Shown: positions 45,517-54,704 of the stretch, piece by piece | How the letters are laid out: the number at the start of each line of letters is the position of its first letter | Numbering within the stretch: position 1 is the first letter of the stretch | Assembly (NCBI RefSeq): GCF_900110995.1 | Contig: NZ_FOJF01000002.1 | Location: forward strand, 1,178,001-1,242,000 | Origin: Chitinophaga sp. YR573 | GTDB lineage: Bacteria; Bacteroidota; Bacteroidia; Chitinophagales; Chitinophagaceae | DNA length: 64,000 nucleotides | Direction: 5' to 3' | Translations under genes and position numbers: made by a program | The notes under the pieces: model-generated | Database searches by the model: none | Told to the model about the DNA's origin: nothing | What the model saw: only the letters and a program-made list of their open reading frames with translations

Positions 45517-46827
45517 ATGAAATCTCGGTTTTTAATTGCGGCTCCATCCAGTAACTCCGGTAAAACAACCCTTACACTGGGTTTATTAAGGTTATTACAT
45601 AACCGGGGATTACAGGTGCAACCCTTCAAATGCGGCCCTGATTACATTGATACAAAACACCACACAGCCGCCGCAGTAGCTCAAAGTATCAACCTGGATA
45701 CATTCATGATGAGCCACGATCACGTACAATCTTTATTTCATAAATACAATGCAGATATCTCTATAGTTGAAGGCGTAATGGGTCTCTTCGACGGGGCAGA
45801 CAGAATGAAAGGCAGCAGTGCTGAAATAGCCATCTTATTAGACCTGCCTGTTATCCTGGTCATCAACGCCAAAGCGATGGCCTACTCTGTAGCGCCTTTA
45901 TTATATGGCTTCAAACATTTCAACCCTGCGGTGAACATCGCTGGCGTTATCTTCAATTGTGTGAATACCGCCAGTCATTATCAGTTTTTAAAAGAAGCTT
46001 GTGAAGATATAGGAGTAGAGCCATTAGGATATGTACCTGTCAATGAAAATATCAAAATTCCTTCCCGTCATTTAGGATTAAATATTTCTGAGGAATATAA
46101 TTACGATAACATCGCAGATCATATCAGTAAAACAATAAATGTAGATAGATTACTGGAGATCACTGGAACTACCACTATCACACCACCAACAACAACAAAC
46201 AGACCTCAACCAGGTCCCCTAAAAATAGCTATCGCCAAAGACGAAGCCTTCAACTTCACCTACTACGAAAACATAGAAATATTAAAACAACTCGGTGAAG
46301 TCACCTTCTTCAGCCCCATACACGATACCACACTGCCCGAAGCAGACTTACTTTACCTGGCTGGTGGTTACCCCGAACTATATTTAGAAGTTTTATCGGG
46401 TAATACGCAAATGCGGGAAAAGATCTTAAACTATTGTAATGATGGTGGTCGGGTAATAGCAGAATGTGGAGGAATGATGTATCTGGGGGAATCTATTACG
46501 GATAGAGAAGGGATCAGTTATCCAATGGCGGGATTCCTGGATATTACAACCTCAATGGAGCAGGCTAAATTAACCCTGGGTTATAGAACGGTTACTATCA
46601 ACAATAATATATTAAAAGGGCATGAATTTCATTATTCCACTTATAAAGAACACCATGATCTTGTAAAAACAGGAACCGTACAAAACGCAAAAGGGATCAA
46701 CGTAAACACCCCCATCTACCAGCAAAAAAACGTAACAGCCAGTTACATACATTTCTACTGGGGAGAGCATCAGTCAAATAATGCATTAGACGCATTCCTG
46801 TCTACTCTGAACGCATCATCTAAATAA
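45517..46827 (+). CDS. cbiA: Cobyrinate a,c-diamide synthase CbiA/CobB
   Basis: A 436-residue glutamine-dependent amidase for the a and c side chains. FLIAAPSSNSGKTTLTLGLLRLL (residues 5-27), QPFKCGPDYIDTKHH (about 37-51), SIVEGVMGLFDGADR, and the glutaminase Cys in VIAECGGMMYLGESI (about residue 324); C-terminal SYIHFYWGEH. It is divergent from cobQ across the nested palindrome. The 3' end overlaps the convergent hypothetical gene by 58 bp. Confidence 0.95.
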   Translation: MKSRFLIAAPSSNSGKTTLTLGLLRLLHNRGLQVQPFKCGPDYIDTKHHTAAAVAQSINLDTFMMSHDHVQSLFHKYNADISIVEGVMGLFDGADRMKGSSAEIAILLDLPVILVINAKAMAYSVAPLLYGFKHFNPAVNIAGVIFNCVNTASHYQFLKEACEDIGVEPLGYVPVNENIKIPSRHLGLNISEEYNYDNIADHISKTINVDRLLEITGTTTITPPTTTNRPQPGPLKIAIAKDEAFNFTYYENIEILKQLGEVTFFSPIHDTTLPEADLLYLAGGYPELYLEVLSGNTQMREKILNYCNDGGRVIAECGGMMYLGESITDREGISYPMAGFLDITTSMEQAKLTLGYRTVTINNNILKGHEFHYSTYKEHHDLVKTGTVQNAKGINVNTPIYQQKNVTASYIHFYWGEHQSNNALDAFLSTLNASSK

Positions 46828-47405
46828 TACACCACGGTTTCAGGAGCTTTACTACCCGGTAACACCTCTCTCAAAGGCAACACCGTCTTGGGATATTCAT
46901 CAATAAACTCCAGCTTATCATCCGCGGGCAGATCAAAGGAATTCATCAGCCGCTTAAACCTTTCCAGTTCTATCCCCCAATACCGGATATATTTACTCTC
47001 ACTTACATTTAACTCTACCAGCAAATCCTTTTGATGAAACAACAGGCCAAACTCCAACAGGCAATCCTGTGTTAATTCGGTTTCATATCTCGACAACTCC
47101 CTTAATACAAACTCTTTCTTTAAAGACATTGTAGTGACGCTCTCATCCTCAAACAACCCGTACACACAGCTAACATTAGCAGGAAGTGTCTCCGCTAATT
47201 CAAGGAACAACTCCCACAAACTACTGTTATCAATATTGATTGTCGCCTGAAAGCGGTAAGGCAATCGCGGGTTATCATTCATGACCAGCTTATAACCTTC
47301 TCTGATATTAGCTCTCCTTCTTTTCATCAGGATCTCATCCAAATCCGGACGGTAATCCAATTCCTGGTCTGTAGGTATCCTTACTGTAAGCGGCAGTTCT
47401 AACAT
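46770..47405 (-). CDS. Uncharacterised acidic protein, partner of the GAF gene
   Basis: A 211-residue soluble acidic protein that I do not recognise. No signal peptide or membrane segment. It begins with LELPLTVRIPTDQELD and has a mixed alpha/beta pattern; FECALL-type motifs are absent and no catalytic motif stands out. It is 12 bp after the GAF-domain gene and in the same direction, so the two are probably an operon. Its 3' end overlaps cbiA by 58 bp in the opposite direction, an unusually long convergent overlap. Coding is supported by length, ATG start and pairing with the neighbour. Confidence 0.65.
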   Translation of the reverse strand: MLELPLTVRIPTDQELDYRPDLDEILMKRRRANIREGYKLVMNDNPRLPYRFQATINIDNSSLWELFLELAETLPANVSCVYGLFEDESVTTMSLKKEFVLRELSRYETELTQDCLLEFGLLFHQKDLLVELNVSESKYIRYWGIELERFKRLMNSFDLPADDKLEFIDEYPKTVLPLREVLPGSKAPETVVYYLDDAFRVDRNASNALFD

Positions 47406-47417
47406 ATACTAAAGATA

Positions 47418-49661
47418 CTATGAATGATGCAGAATCTTTGTCCGCAATATTTTCAATCCTGAAACACCTTGCAGGTCCTCCACATCAAACTGCTCTACGA
47501 CCCCATCCAGCAGCCTTTCGCCCTGCAACACTTTAATATACCTGCCATACTCCTGAGCTTCCACATCATTAGAATATACTATCGTCAGTTTCCCCGGTTG
47601 GGTAATGCGCTCAGTACTGCCCTTAATATGTGCTTTATCTATCCTCTTCTTCACAATCTCAAACCGTGCATTATAACTCCCATCCACATCAAACCGTTTC
47701 TCATCCATTCTGAACCGTATATCAATATGCGACTGATATACCAGCACCAGCGTTGTCACTTCTAACGGATAAGGCAATACGGGACGTAAATGATAATGCG
47801 CCTGTTCCATCTCACAAATCACCCTTAACTGCCACATGCGCAACGCATACAGCTTCTTCATATTAAAATCCGCCGAAGGTGCAATAGCTGCTCCCACATA
47901 TAAATTGTGTTCTACACCATCCGTCTTAAATCTTTCAAAGTAATGCTGAAAAGTCTCCTGAGCCTCAATCTGCCGTTCATCAATAATCGTAGCCAGTTCT
48001 TCATTGATCATCGAAATAGTCGTCTCATACTTTGTGCGGTAAACATGAAAATCAGTATTGAAGTATTCATAGATCACCTGTACCATAGACTCATTCGTTA
48101 CCTGTCTGATCCTGGGATGCACCTTTCTGTTCAGGAAATTATTGATATACTGTTCCGTGCTTGCCTGCAGAGGCAAAGCCAGTTCTGCCAGGTATTTATT
48201 CAGCTGTAACTCCATATCATAAGACGCTTCCACCAGTTGTTGCGCATTCACCTGTACGAATATGGCCAGCAATGCTTTTAACTGTTTCTTCAGGTCCTTT
48301 TGTATACTGGTATTCCGTGCCTCGGAGGAACCTTTGATGTCCACCTGTCCATACAGGGGATATACACCCGGAAACACAATTTCCTGTAGTTTATAATCCA
48401 GGCCTAACTGCTTATTATAAATAAACCTTTCTGCTTCTTCCTTAAACTTCCAGTACACACTGGCATGAATGGTCGTATATTTATCCTGTATCAGCGCCTG
48501 TACATGATTCTGTAATTCAGCGCTTAATCGTTCAATAGTATCCGTTAGGAACGGTATTAATACTTCCAGTTTATTCGCATTAATACTATTCAGCTCTTTC
48601 GGCCTGAAAGACACCACTTCCAGCACTCCAAACAGTACATCATTCTTCTCTATGGGCGCCAGTATAAAACTCCTGATACCCTGTGATAACATATTCGCTG
48701 ACAACCCACTTGCAGACAACGCCGTATCTGCCACGGCGAAGTAACTCCTTTCCTGTATCACACTGCAATACGACTGATTGCACATCAGTTCTGAAGCCTC
48801 GCCTCCACCACCTTTCAGAATAAAACTACTCAGCTGCTGTCCGAAAGGATCAGGTCCAAATGCCCCGTCTTTAAAAGCGGTAAACCCTATCTGTACATCG
48901 GGGATCTGGTATATAGAACGAAAGATAGACTCAACACTTTCCCTGAAACCATCCGCATTAATCCCCAGTAATTTCTCTTTCAAAATAGACACTGCATTTT
49001 CAGTTGTAGCATCAAACAGTGTCATAATCGCGAAGCCGCGTAGCAACCAGCTATCCAGAGGGAACTTCTCTTTCCACAAAGCCGTATCATCAAAGTTATT
49101 GATCAGCTGGTCAATATCTGCTTCGGTTAAAGGAATGAATTTCTCCGTAGGAATGATATCCAGGAAATCTGCATTATACAATATCCTATAGTGCTTGGTA
49201 ATCCCTGAAGCAGTAGGGATATCATAAAACAGGGGATTACTGAAATTCAGGTGAGTCCCATAATATTCATTCAGGATAATACAGCAGCTCATCACATAAT
49301 GCTGATGGTCAGTCATCCCCCTGATATTAATCTCAAAATCATCCCCCGCTGCCTCTAATATCTTCTTAAACCGTTCCGAGTGATTAAATATAATAGTAGT
49401 AAGAGGTACACTCACTGCCTTGATTTCATTCGCGCTAAGGAGAGGAGGGAAGTAATCCCTCAGCAGCTGACTAATCAGCGCTGCCTGCTCATTCAATAAC
49501 GCAACATCCTCTATCCCTGTCCTCAACTCAGGGAACCTGGCTACCTCTTCCAGCAGAGCCTGGGCATGTACATCTCCTTTTTCAGCTAACTGCTCAAAAG
49601 CACGGATCGGTTCCTCAAAACTGAGCTGTAACTGAAAAGGCGTATCCCAGAGTAGATGCAT
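47418..49661 (-). CDS. GAF-domain protein, 747 residues
   Basis: A large cytoplasmic protein. A GAF domain lies at about residues 245-385 (CSVIQERSYFAVADTALSASGL, then FILAPIEKNDVLFGVLEVVSFRP). The N-terminal part (1-240) and C-terminal part (about 400-747) are helical with coiled-coil tendency (QLNKYLAELALPLQ, ETTISMINEELATIIDERQIEAQETFQHYFERF). No histidine kinase, GGDEF or HTH domain follows, so the output is unknown. It forms an operon with the small acidic gene downstream. It resembles large GAF proteins of Chitinophagaceae with no known role. Confidence 0.8.
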   Translation of the reverse strand: MHLLWDTPFQLQLSFEEPIRAFEQLAEKGDVHAQALLEEVARFPELRTGIEDVALLNEQAALISQLLRDYFPPLLSANEIKAVSVPLTTIIFNHSERFKKILEAAGDDFEINIRGMTDHQHYVMSCCIILNEYYGTHLNFSNPLFYDIPTASGITKHYRILYNADFLDIIPTEKFIPLTEADIDQLINNFDDTALWKEKFPLDSWLLRGFAIMTLFDATTENAVSILKEKLLGINADGFRESVESIFRSIYQIPDVQIGFTAFKDGAFGPDPFGQQLSSFILKGGGGEASELMCNQSYCSVIQERSYFAVADTALSASGLSANMLSQGIRSFILAPIEKNDVLFGVLEVVSFRPKELNSINANKLEVLIPFLTDTIERLSAELQNHVQALIQDKYTTIHASVYWKFKEEAERFIYNKQLGLDYKLQEIVFPGVYPLYGQVDIKGSSEARNTSIQKDLKKQLKALLAIFVQVNAQQLVEASYDMELQLNKYLAELALPLQASTEQYINNFLNRKVHPRIRQVTNESMVQVIYEYFNTDFHVYRTKYETTISMINEELATIIDERQIEAQETFQHYFERFKTDGVEHNLYVGAAIAPSADFNMKKLYALRMWQLRVICEMEQAHYHLRPVLPYPLEVTTLVLVYQSHIDIRFRMDEKRFDVDGSYNARFEIVKKRIDKAHIKGSTERITQPGKLTIVYSNDVEAQEYGRYIKVLQGERLLDGVVEQFDVEDLQGVSGLKILRTKILHHS

Positions 49662-49774
49662 AGTATTTATTTACTTGCCCCAAATTTATCAAATTTAAAT
49701 TCAATAGGAGGAAGTTATAAATTGTATATATTATGGGTATAACTCAACTTGTTATTTCGAAAGGTACGATCAGG

Positions 49775-49805
49775 AAAAGGCTTTGATAAAAATCAGAGCT
49801 TTTTT
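49775..49805. terminator. Hairpin with T-tract in the 49.7-50.0 kb gap
   Basis: AAAAGGCTTTGA / TCAGAGCTTTT with one mismatch and six T residues on +. No + gene lies directly upstream, so it may be left from a lost gene. The rest of the 370-bp gap holds the repeat at 49944-49977 and no gene. Confidence 0.45.
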
Positions 49806-49943
49806 AATGCCCCATTACATGTACATACTCAGAAATGAATAATCAACAAGTATTATTGTGGTCAAACAGATAATCATTGAACATAGATTATTTCGCCAAA
49901 ACCGAAAAGAAGTATTTAGTATTTACAATAACCGACAATTTTC

Positions 49944-49977
49944 CGCCTTTTGGATACAACGAGACGCCTTTTGGATA
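49944..49977 (+). promoter_or_regulatory. 13-bp direct repeat, candidate AraC operator
   Basis: CGCCTTTTGGATA occurs exactly at 49944-49956 and 49965-49977, a 21-bp period (two helical turns) as for AraC-family half-sites, 55 bp before the SDR start. The AraC gene at 50841 is the natural candidate to bind it. Confidence 0.55.
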
Positions 49978-50031
49978 ACTCAAACTTGAATCTAACTCCG
50001 ACTTTTGTATTGTAATTAAAATACAGAAATC

Positions 50032-50823
50032 TTGAAAACAACACTCATAACAGGAGCATCAGGCGGTATCGGAGAAGTTTTTGCACGTACGCTGGCAGCA
50101 GAAAAACATAATCTTTTCCTGGTGGCTCGCTCAGAAAATAAGCTGAAACAACTTTGCGATGAACTTTCCCGGAAGCATAATATAAAAGCAAATTATATTA
50201 CTGCTGATCTGACAAAGTATGGATCGGACGAATTGATTTACAATCAGTCGGTAAAACTCGGCTTGGAGATTAACATGTTAATCAACAATGCGGGCATTGG
50301 CTCACTTGGCGACTTTGCCGACCTAAGCTTAATAAGTGAACTCGACCTTATGACGTTGAACATGCAAGCCTTAGTAGCCTTAACCCACCGGTTCATTCCT
50401 CTAATGAGACAGCGTAAGAGCGGGGCAATTATCAATGTTGGTTCTGGTGCTGGTTTTCAGCCAGTTCCTTACATGGCAACTTATGCCGCGTCAAAGGCAT
50501 TTGTCGGCTCTTTTAGTGAGGCGATTGCTGAGGAAAACAGGCCGTTTAACATTAAGGTCGTGCTTATGGCTCCTGGTATAACAGATACGAACTTCTTTTC
50601 GGCAGCAAGCATTCGATCGCACCAGATGAAATTTTTCGGAAGTGGCGGGAAATTAGATACACCGGAAGAAGTTGTTCAAACGGCACTGGAAGGATTAAAG
50701 AAAGGTCAGACGATAGTTGTCGCTAAAAGAAACAGAACTCTGTCCAGGATAATTAACTTTATTCCAAATTCAGTGTTAACTAAACAGATAGCGAAAGGTT
50801 ACCGCGCAACACTTAAGAATTAA
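50032..50823 (+). CDS. SDR-family short-chain reductase (TTG start)
   Basis: A 263-residue classical short-chain dehydrogenase/reductase. TGASGGIG (residues 7-14) binds NAD(P), NNAGIG at about 85-90, and the catalytic Ser/Tyr/Lys appear as NVGSGAG and YAASKAF (YxxxK about 154-158). The start is a TTG directly before KTTLITGASG; no ATG is available and the family N-terminus begins here. It is followed 17 bp later by an AraC regulator, probably controlling it. Substrate unknown. Confidence 0.88.
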   Translation: MKTTLITGASGGIGEVFARTLAAEKHNLFLVARSENKLKQLCDELSRKHNIKANYITADLTKYGSDELIYNQSVKLGLEINMLINNAGIGSLGDFADLSLISELDLMTLNMQALVALTHRFIPLMRQRKSGAIINVGSGAGFQPVPYMATYAASKAFVGSFSEAIAEENRPFNIKVVLMAPGITDTNFFSAASIRSHQMKFFGSGGKLDTPEEVVQTALEGLKKGQTIVVAKRNRTLSRIINFIPNSVLTKQIAKGYRATLKN

Positions 50824-50840
50824 CGCATTAAATTAAAAAC

Positions 50841-51761
50841 ATGGAAGAGTCGAAACAACCTTTGATCAGGATTAATTCTATCACTGAGATGTGTAAGGGC
50901 TTCGGCTTTTCCAAGCCCACCCATCCACTGATAAGCGTTATTCGCTTTGAAGATCTACCGCAGCGTTTTGTCGAAACTGATAATCGCTACTCAATGGGAT
51001 TTTACACAATAATGCTAAAGGAAGACTGCAAAACGAAAATAAAATACGGTCAAACAAATTATGATTTTGATGAAGGCGTTATGTTATTCATGGCGCCTGG
51101 TCAGGTGGTGTCGGCAGGCGAAGGTGGTGAAATACCTGAGCAAGGTTGGATGTTGATCTTTCACCCGGATTTGATTCTTGGATATCCGCTTGGTGAAAAG
51201 ATCTCAGAATACGGTTTCTTTTACTATGAGTTCAATGAAGCGCTCATTCTTTCTGAAATAGAAAAGGAAACAATTGAGAGCATCCTGGAAAAAATATATC
51301 ATGAGTCTCGATTGCCAATTGATGCTTCAAGTCAGGACATACTTATTTCGCAGGTAGAACTTCTGCTGAATTATTGTAACAGATATTATAAGCGTCAATT
51401 CATAGTAAGGAAGCCGGACAGTAGCAAGGTGGTGACAAGATTGGAAACTGTTTTAAAGCAATACTTCAATAGCTCAGCGCTTGCAGAGAAAGGAATGCCA
51501 ACAGTCAGCTCACTGGCAGAGCAATTCCACATGTCACCTAAATATTTCAGCGACATGTTGAAAATGTTAACAGGCGAAACTGCGCAACAGCATATTCATA
51601 ATAAAGTGATCGAAAAAGCGAAGCTTCTGCTGACGACCACTGAACTTTCCGTAAGCGAAATCTCCTTTCAGCTTGGTTTTGAATACGCACAATCTTTCAA
51701 CAAGCTATTTAAGAATAAAACAAATTGCTCCCCATTAGAGTACAGACGCTCCTTTAACTAG
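50841..51761 (+). CDS. AraC-family transcriptional regulator
   Basis: A 306-residue regulator. The N-terminal part (about 40-140) is a cupin-like sensor domain (FDEGVMLFMAPGQVVSAG). The C-terminal AraC domain has two HTH units: SLAEQFHMSPKYFSDMLKMLTGETAQQHI (about 218-246) and LSVSEISFQLGFEYAQSFNKLFKNKTNCSPLEYR (about 270-303). Immediately downstream of the SDR gene; the 13-bp direct repeat upstream of the pair is the likely target. Confidence 0.93.
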   Translation: MEESKQPLIRINSITEMCKGFGFSKPTHPLISVIRFEDLPQRFVETDNRYSMGFYTIMLKEDCKTKIKYGQTNYDFDEGVMLFMAPGQVVSAGEGGEIPEQGWMLIFHPDLILGYPLGEKISEYGFFYYEFNEALILSEIEKETIESILEKIYHESRLPIDASSQDILISQVELLLNYCNRYYKRQFIVRKPDSSKVVTRLETVLKQYFNSSALAEKGMPTVSSLAEQFHMSPKYFSDMLKMLTGETAQQHIHNKVIEKAKLLLTTTELSVSEISFQLGFEYAQSFNKLFKNKTNCSPLEYRRSFN

Positions 51762-51925
51762 TTAATGGAAAATAATGGAGCGGGTATTGGAAGTGAATCC
51801 TCGGTGGTAAGTTTCAACATCATTTTATTGGCCATGCTGCATTTGTTGCCTGGGGGAAAGAAACAGAAAGCCCTTATTCAACCTAAAATATTCTAAACCA
51901 TTAAAATTATAACAAATTAATCAAC

Positions 51926-52807
51926 ATGATACTCATTACAGGAGCCAACGGGCATTTTGGAAAAGCAACCATTGAATCGCTTTTGAAAAAAGGTATTGAT
52001 AAAAATAAACTTGTAGGGATGGTAAGGAGCACCGAAAAAGGTAAAGATTTAGTGGAACAGGGTGTAGCTATCAGGATTGGCGACTATAATAACTACGCAT
52101 CTTTACAGGAAGCATTTAAAGGGGCGCACAAATTACTGCTCGTGTCAGGTACTGAATTAGAGCACCGCAGTAAACAACAGGTAGATGCAGTAAAAGCAGC
52201 AAAAGAAGCCGGCGTAATACACATTCTTTATACAAGTGCTAAACGCAGGCCTGACATTAGTAACTCACCCATACAATTGGTACTTAACTCTCATATTGAT
52301 ACCGAAAATGCAATTAAAGAAAGCGGCATGGCTTATACCCTGTTAAGGAGTAATCTGTATATGGATTTGCTGCCCTGGTTTTTAGGCGAAAAGGTTCTGG
52401 AGAACGGAATATTCTTTCCTGCAGGTGATGGGAAGGTTGGCTTTACCCTTCGAACTGATATGGCAGAGGCTGCTGCAAATATTTTAATGGGAAATGGACA
52501 TGAAAACAAAACGTACAACATCTCAAATCCGCAATCTATTTCATTTGGAGAAATTGCAAAGTTGTTAAGCGAAATATCGGGTAAAACAATAAACTATCAT
52601 AGTTCAGACTCAAAAACATACATTGATACGTTAACCGGTGCAGGTGTACCACAAGCTTATGCATTGATGCTTGCCGGCTTTGCCGAAGCCGCCAAACAAG
52701 GTGAATTCGTATCAGGCGAAACAGACTTGATGAAACTGTTAGGCAGGGAACCTGTTGCGGTGAAGCAATTCCTTGCAAATGTATATTCAAAATTCACACA
52801 ATCATGA
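51926..52807 (+). CDS. NmrA/QOR2-like NAD(P)-binding reductase
   Basis: A 293-residue atypical SDR of the NmrA/quinone-oxidoreductase-2 type. ILITGANGHFGKATIESLL (residues 2-20) is the dinucleotide motif; LLLVSGTELEHRSKQQVDAVKAAKEAGV and YTLLRSNLYMDLLPWFLG follow the family pattern. There is no YxxxK pair, as usual for this group. First gene of a four-gene operon with an epimerase, DoxX and a DUF2147 remnant; it overlaps the next gene by 4 bp. A quinone or NADPH-sensing redox role is inferred. Confidence 0.86.
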   Translation: MILITGANGHFGKATIESLLKKGIDKNKLVGMVRSTEKGKDLVEQGVAIRIGDYNNYASLQEAFKGAHKLLLVSGTELEHRSKQQVDAVKAAKEAGVIHILYTSAKRRPDISNSPIQLVLNSHIDTENAIKESGMAYTLLRSNLYMDLLPWFLGEKVLENGIFFPAGDGKVGFTLRTDMAEAAANILMGNGHENKTYNISNPQSISFGEIAKLLSEISGKTINYHSSDSKTYIDTLTGAGVPQAYALMLAGFAEAAKQGEFVSGETDLMKLLGREPVAVKQFLANVYSKFTQS

Positions 52808-53754
52808 ACAGTAATAATCTTCTCAAATCACATGTAGTTATTGGTGCAAGTGCTGTTGGTATTGCCACGGCGGAATTGTTAGCAGAACGCGGAGAGCAGG
52901 TAATTCTTGTAACAAGAAGTGGCTCCGGGCCAGATCATCCCTATATTAAGCGGGTTGCCGCAGACGCCACCAATGCAGATGAATTAACTCAAATTGCCCA
53001 GGGAAGCTCTGCGATATATAACTGCGCAAGTCCACCCTACAATAGCTGGCCGAAAGATTGGCCACCCCTGGGTGCGGCATTGCTGATCGTAGCAGAGCGA
53101 ACCTGCGCGGTTCTGGCTACTTATAGCAATCTGTATGGTTATGGTCCTGTAAAAGGTTTGATGTCGGAAAATACACCTCTTATTGCTACACATCCGAAGC
53201 TTCGTGTTCGAGCCGATATATGGAGCGATACGTTGGCTCTTCACAAAGCCGGACGAATACGAGCGACAGAAATACGTTCCAGTGACCACTTTCAGCCAAA
53301 TTCAATGTTTTCGTTGGCGCTATGTAAACCCTTAATGGAAGGCAAGTCCGTTATGTCGCCAATACCTCTTGATGTTCCGCGTAGTTGGACTTCGGTGAAC
53401 GATGCAGCTAAATTGTTGGTAACCGTGGCCGAGGATTCCCGTGCCTGGGGCAGGCCCTGGCATGTTCCCACCAATGCGCCAATATCCGCACGAGAACTTA
53501 TCCTTCGCTTTGCTGAAGTGAACGGATTAAAGCGTCCTAAATTATCAGTGATTCCTTATCCAATATTATGGGCTGCCGGTGTGTTTGTCGCCATGCTTCG
53601 TGAGTTGCGAACAACACGCTATCAGTTCGATTCTCCGTTCCTCATTGATTCCAGTGCAGCAACTGCAACATTTGGTCTTAAACCAGAACCAATTGATGAG
53701 GCACTTCGTGATACCGCGCATCTTCTAAAAAACCGAATTTTAAATAAACCTTAA
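52804..53754 (+). CDS. NAD-dependent epimerase/dehydratase-family protein
   Basis: A 316-residue extended-SDR protein: VVIGASAVGIATAELLAERGEQVILVTRSG (residues 11-40) gives the nucleotide fold, followed by YNCASPPYNSWPKDWPPLG, TYSNLYGYGPV with the Tyr of the active-site region, and FQPNSMFSLALCKPL. The canonical YxxxK is not clear. Codon use (more GC-rich third positions) differs from the gene before it. Translationally coupled to the NmrA-like gene. Substrate unknown. Confidence 0.82.
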   Translation: MNSNNLLKSHVVIGASAVGIATAELLAERGEQVILVTRSGSGPDHPYIKRVAADATNADELTQIAQGSSAIYNCASPPYNSWPKDWPPLGAALLIVAERTCAVLATYSNLYGYGPVKGLMSENTPLIATHPKLRVRADIWSDTLALHKAGRIRATEIRSSDHFQPNSMFSLALCKPLMEGKSVMSPIPLDVPRSWTSVNDAAKLLVTVAEDSRAWGRPWHVPTNAPISARELILRFAEVNGLKRPKLSVIPYPILWAAGVFVAMLRELRTTRYQFDSPFLIDSSAATATFGLKPEPIDEALRDTAHLLKNRILNKP

Positions 53755-53760
53755 TACTTA

Positions 53761-54228
53761 ATGTCTGATATTAAAAAAGAAAAAGTAACCCACCAATTAA
53801 ATAGTATGTCAACCTCAACTGTATCAAATCAAAGATCCTCCAAAGGTCTTAACGTTGCTTTATGGATAGTACAAGTCATTCTTGCTGCCGCTTTTGGAAT
53901 AGCGGGTTTAATGAAATCTACTTCACCGATACCAGACCTTGCAGCGCAACTGGTTTGGCCTGGTGACATCCCAGTGGCACTCGTAAGAATTATTGGGGTT
54001 TCCGAGCTCCTGGCTGCGATCGGGTTATTACTTCCATCGATACTACGCATTCGACCTTCGCTTACAGTTTGGGCTGCCCTGGGTTTAGTAGTGGTAATGG
54101 CACTCGCTCTTATTTTTCACATTTCACGAGGAGAAATGCAAGCACTACCAATCAATTTGGTCTTTGGATTATTGGCAGGCTTTGTAGCGTGGGGAAGATC
54201 CCAAAAAGTCATCATTCTTCCTAAGTAG
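53761..54228 (+). CDS. DoxX-family membrane protein
   Basis: A 155-residue protein with four predicted helices from about residue 32 (ALWIVQVILAAAFGIAGLMKSTSP) to the C-terminus; VRIIGVSELLAAIGLLLPSI is the typical second helix of DoxX. The first 28 residues are polar; an internal ATG at 53806 could be the real start. Six bp after the epimerase gene, so in the same operon. DoxX proteins are often paired with reductases against oxidative or electrophile stress. Confidence 0.85.
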   Translation: MSDIKKEKVTHQLNSMSTSTVSNQRSSKGLNVALWIVQVILAAAFGIAGLMKSTSPIPDLAAQLVWPGDIPVALVRIIGVSELLAAIGLLLPSILRIRPSLTVWAALGLVVVMALALIFHISRGEMQALPINLVFGLLAGFVAWGRSQKVIILPK

Positions 54229-54257
54229 TTATGCCTTAAAAAATAAAATTTCAAATT

Positions 54258-54704
54258 ATGAAAAAAATTGTTTTATTATTGAATTTCCTGTTCATTATTG
54301 CAAACGTGTTTGCATAAATTACTCCTGAAGCCAACAAGGTATTTGGTGTATGGCTTAATGAAGATAAGGATGCCAAAATGGAAATTTTCAAATCAGGCAA
54401 TAAGTATTTTGGCAGACTACTTTGGGGCAGCGGGATATACGAAAAAGACGGTAAGACTCCCCTGAAGGATACTAAAAATCCAGATCCTAAATTGCGAACA
54501 AGAACACGGTTAAACATGGTGTTTATGTCAGACCTTTCTTATGATGACGGAGAATATACCGGCGGAAAATTATACGATGCACGGAGTGGGCGAACTTATA
54601 GCGCAAAATTGAAATTAAAAAGTGTCAATACCCTTGAAATGCGTGGATATTTTGGACTTTCTTTGCTTGGACAAACCGTAAAATGGACAAGAGTAACAGA
54701 ATAG
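54258..54704 (+). pseudogene. DUF2147 protein interrupted by a stop after the signal peptide
   Basis: The ATG at 54258 opens a clear signal peptide (MKKIVLLLNFLFIIANVFA) but codon 20 is TAA (54315-54317). The same frame continues at once with ITPEANKVFGVWLNEDKDAK and the full DUF2147 domain (KYFGRLLW, GGKLYDARSGRTYSAKLKL, MRGYFGLSLLGQTVKWTRV) to 54704. An internal ATG at 54378 would give only a truncated cytoplasmic protein. DUF2147 proteins are small exported beta-rich proteins of unknown function. Either a nonsense mutation, stop readthrough or a sequence error; a single-base change explains it. Confidence 0.85.
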
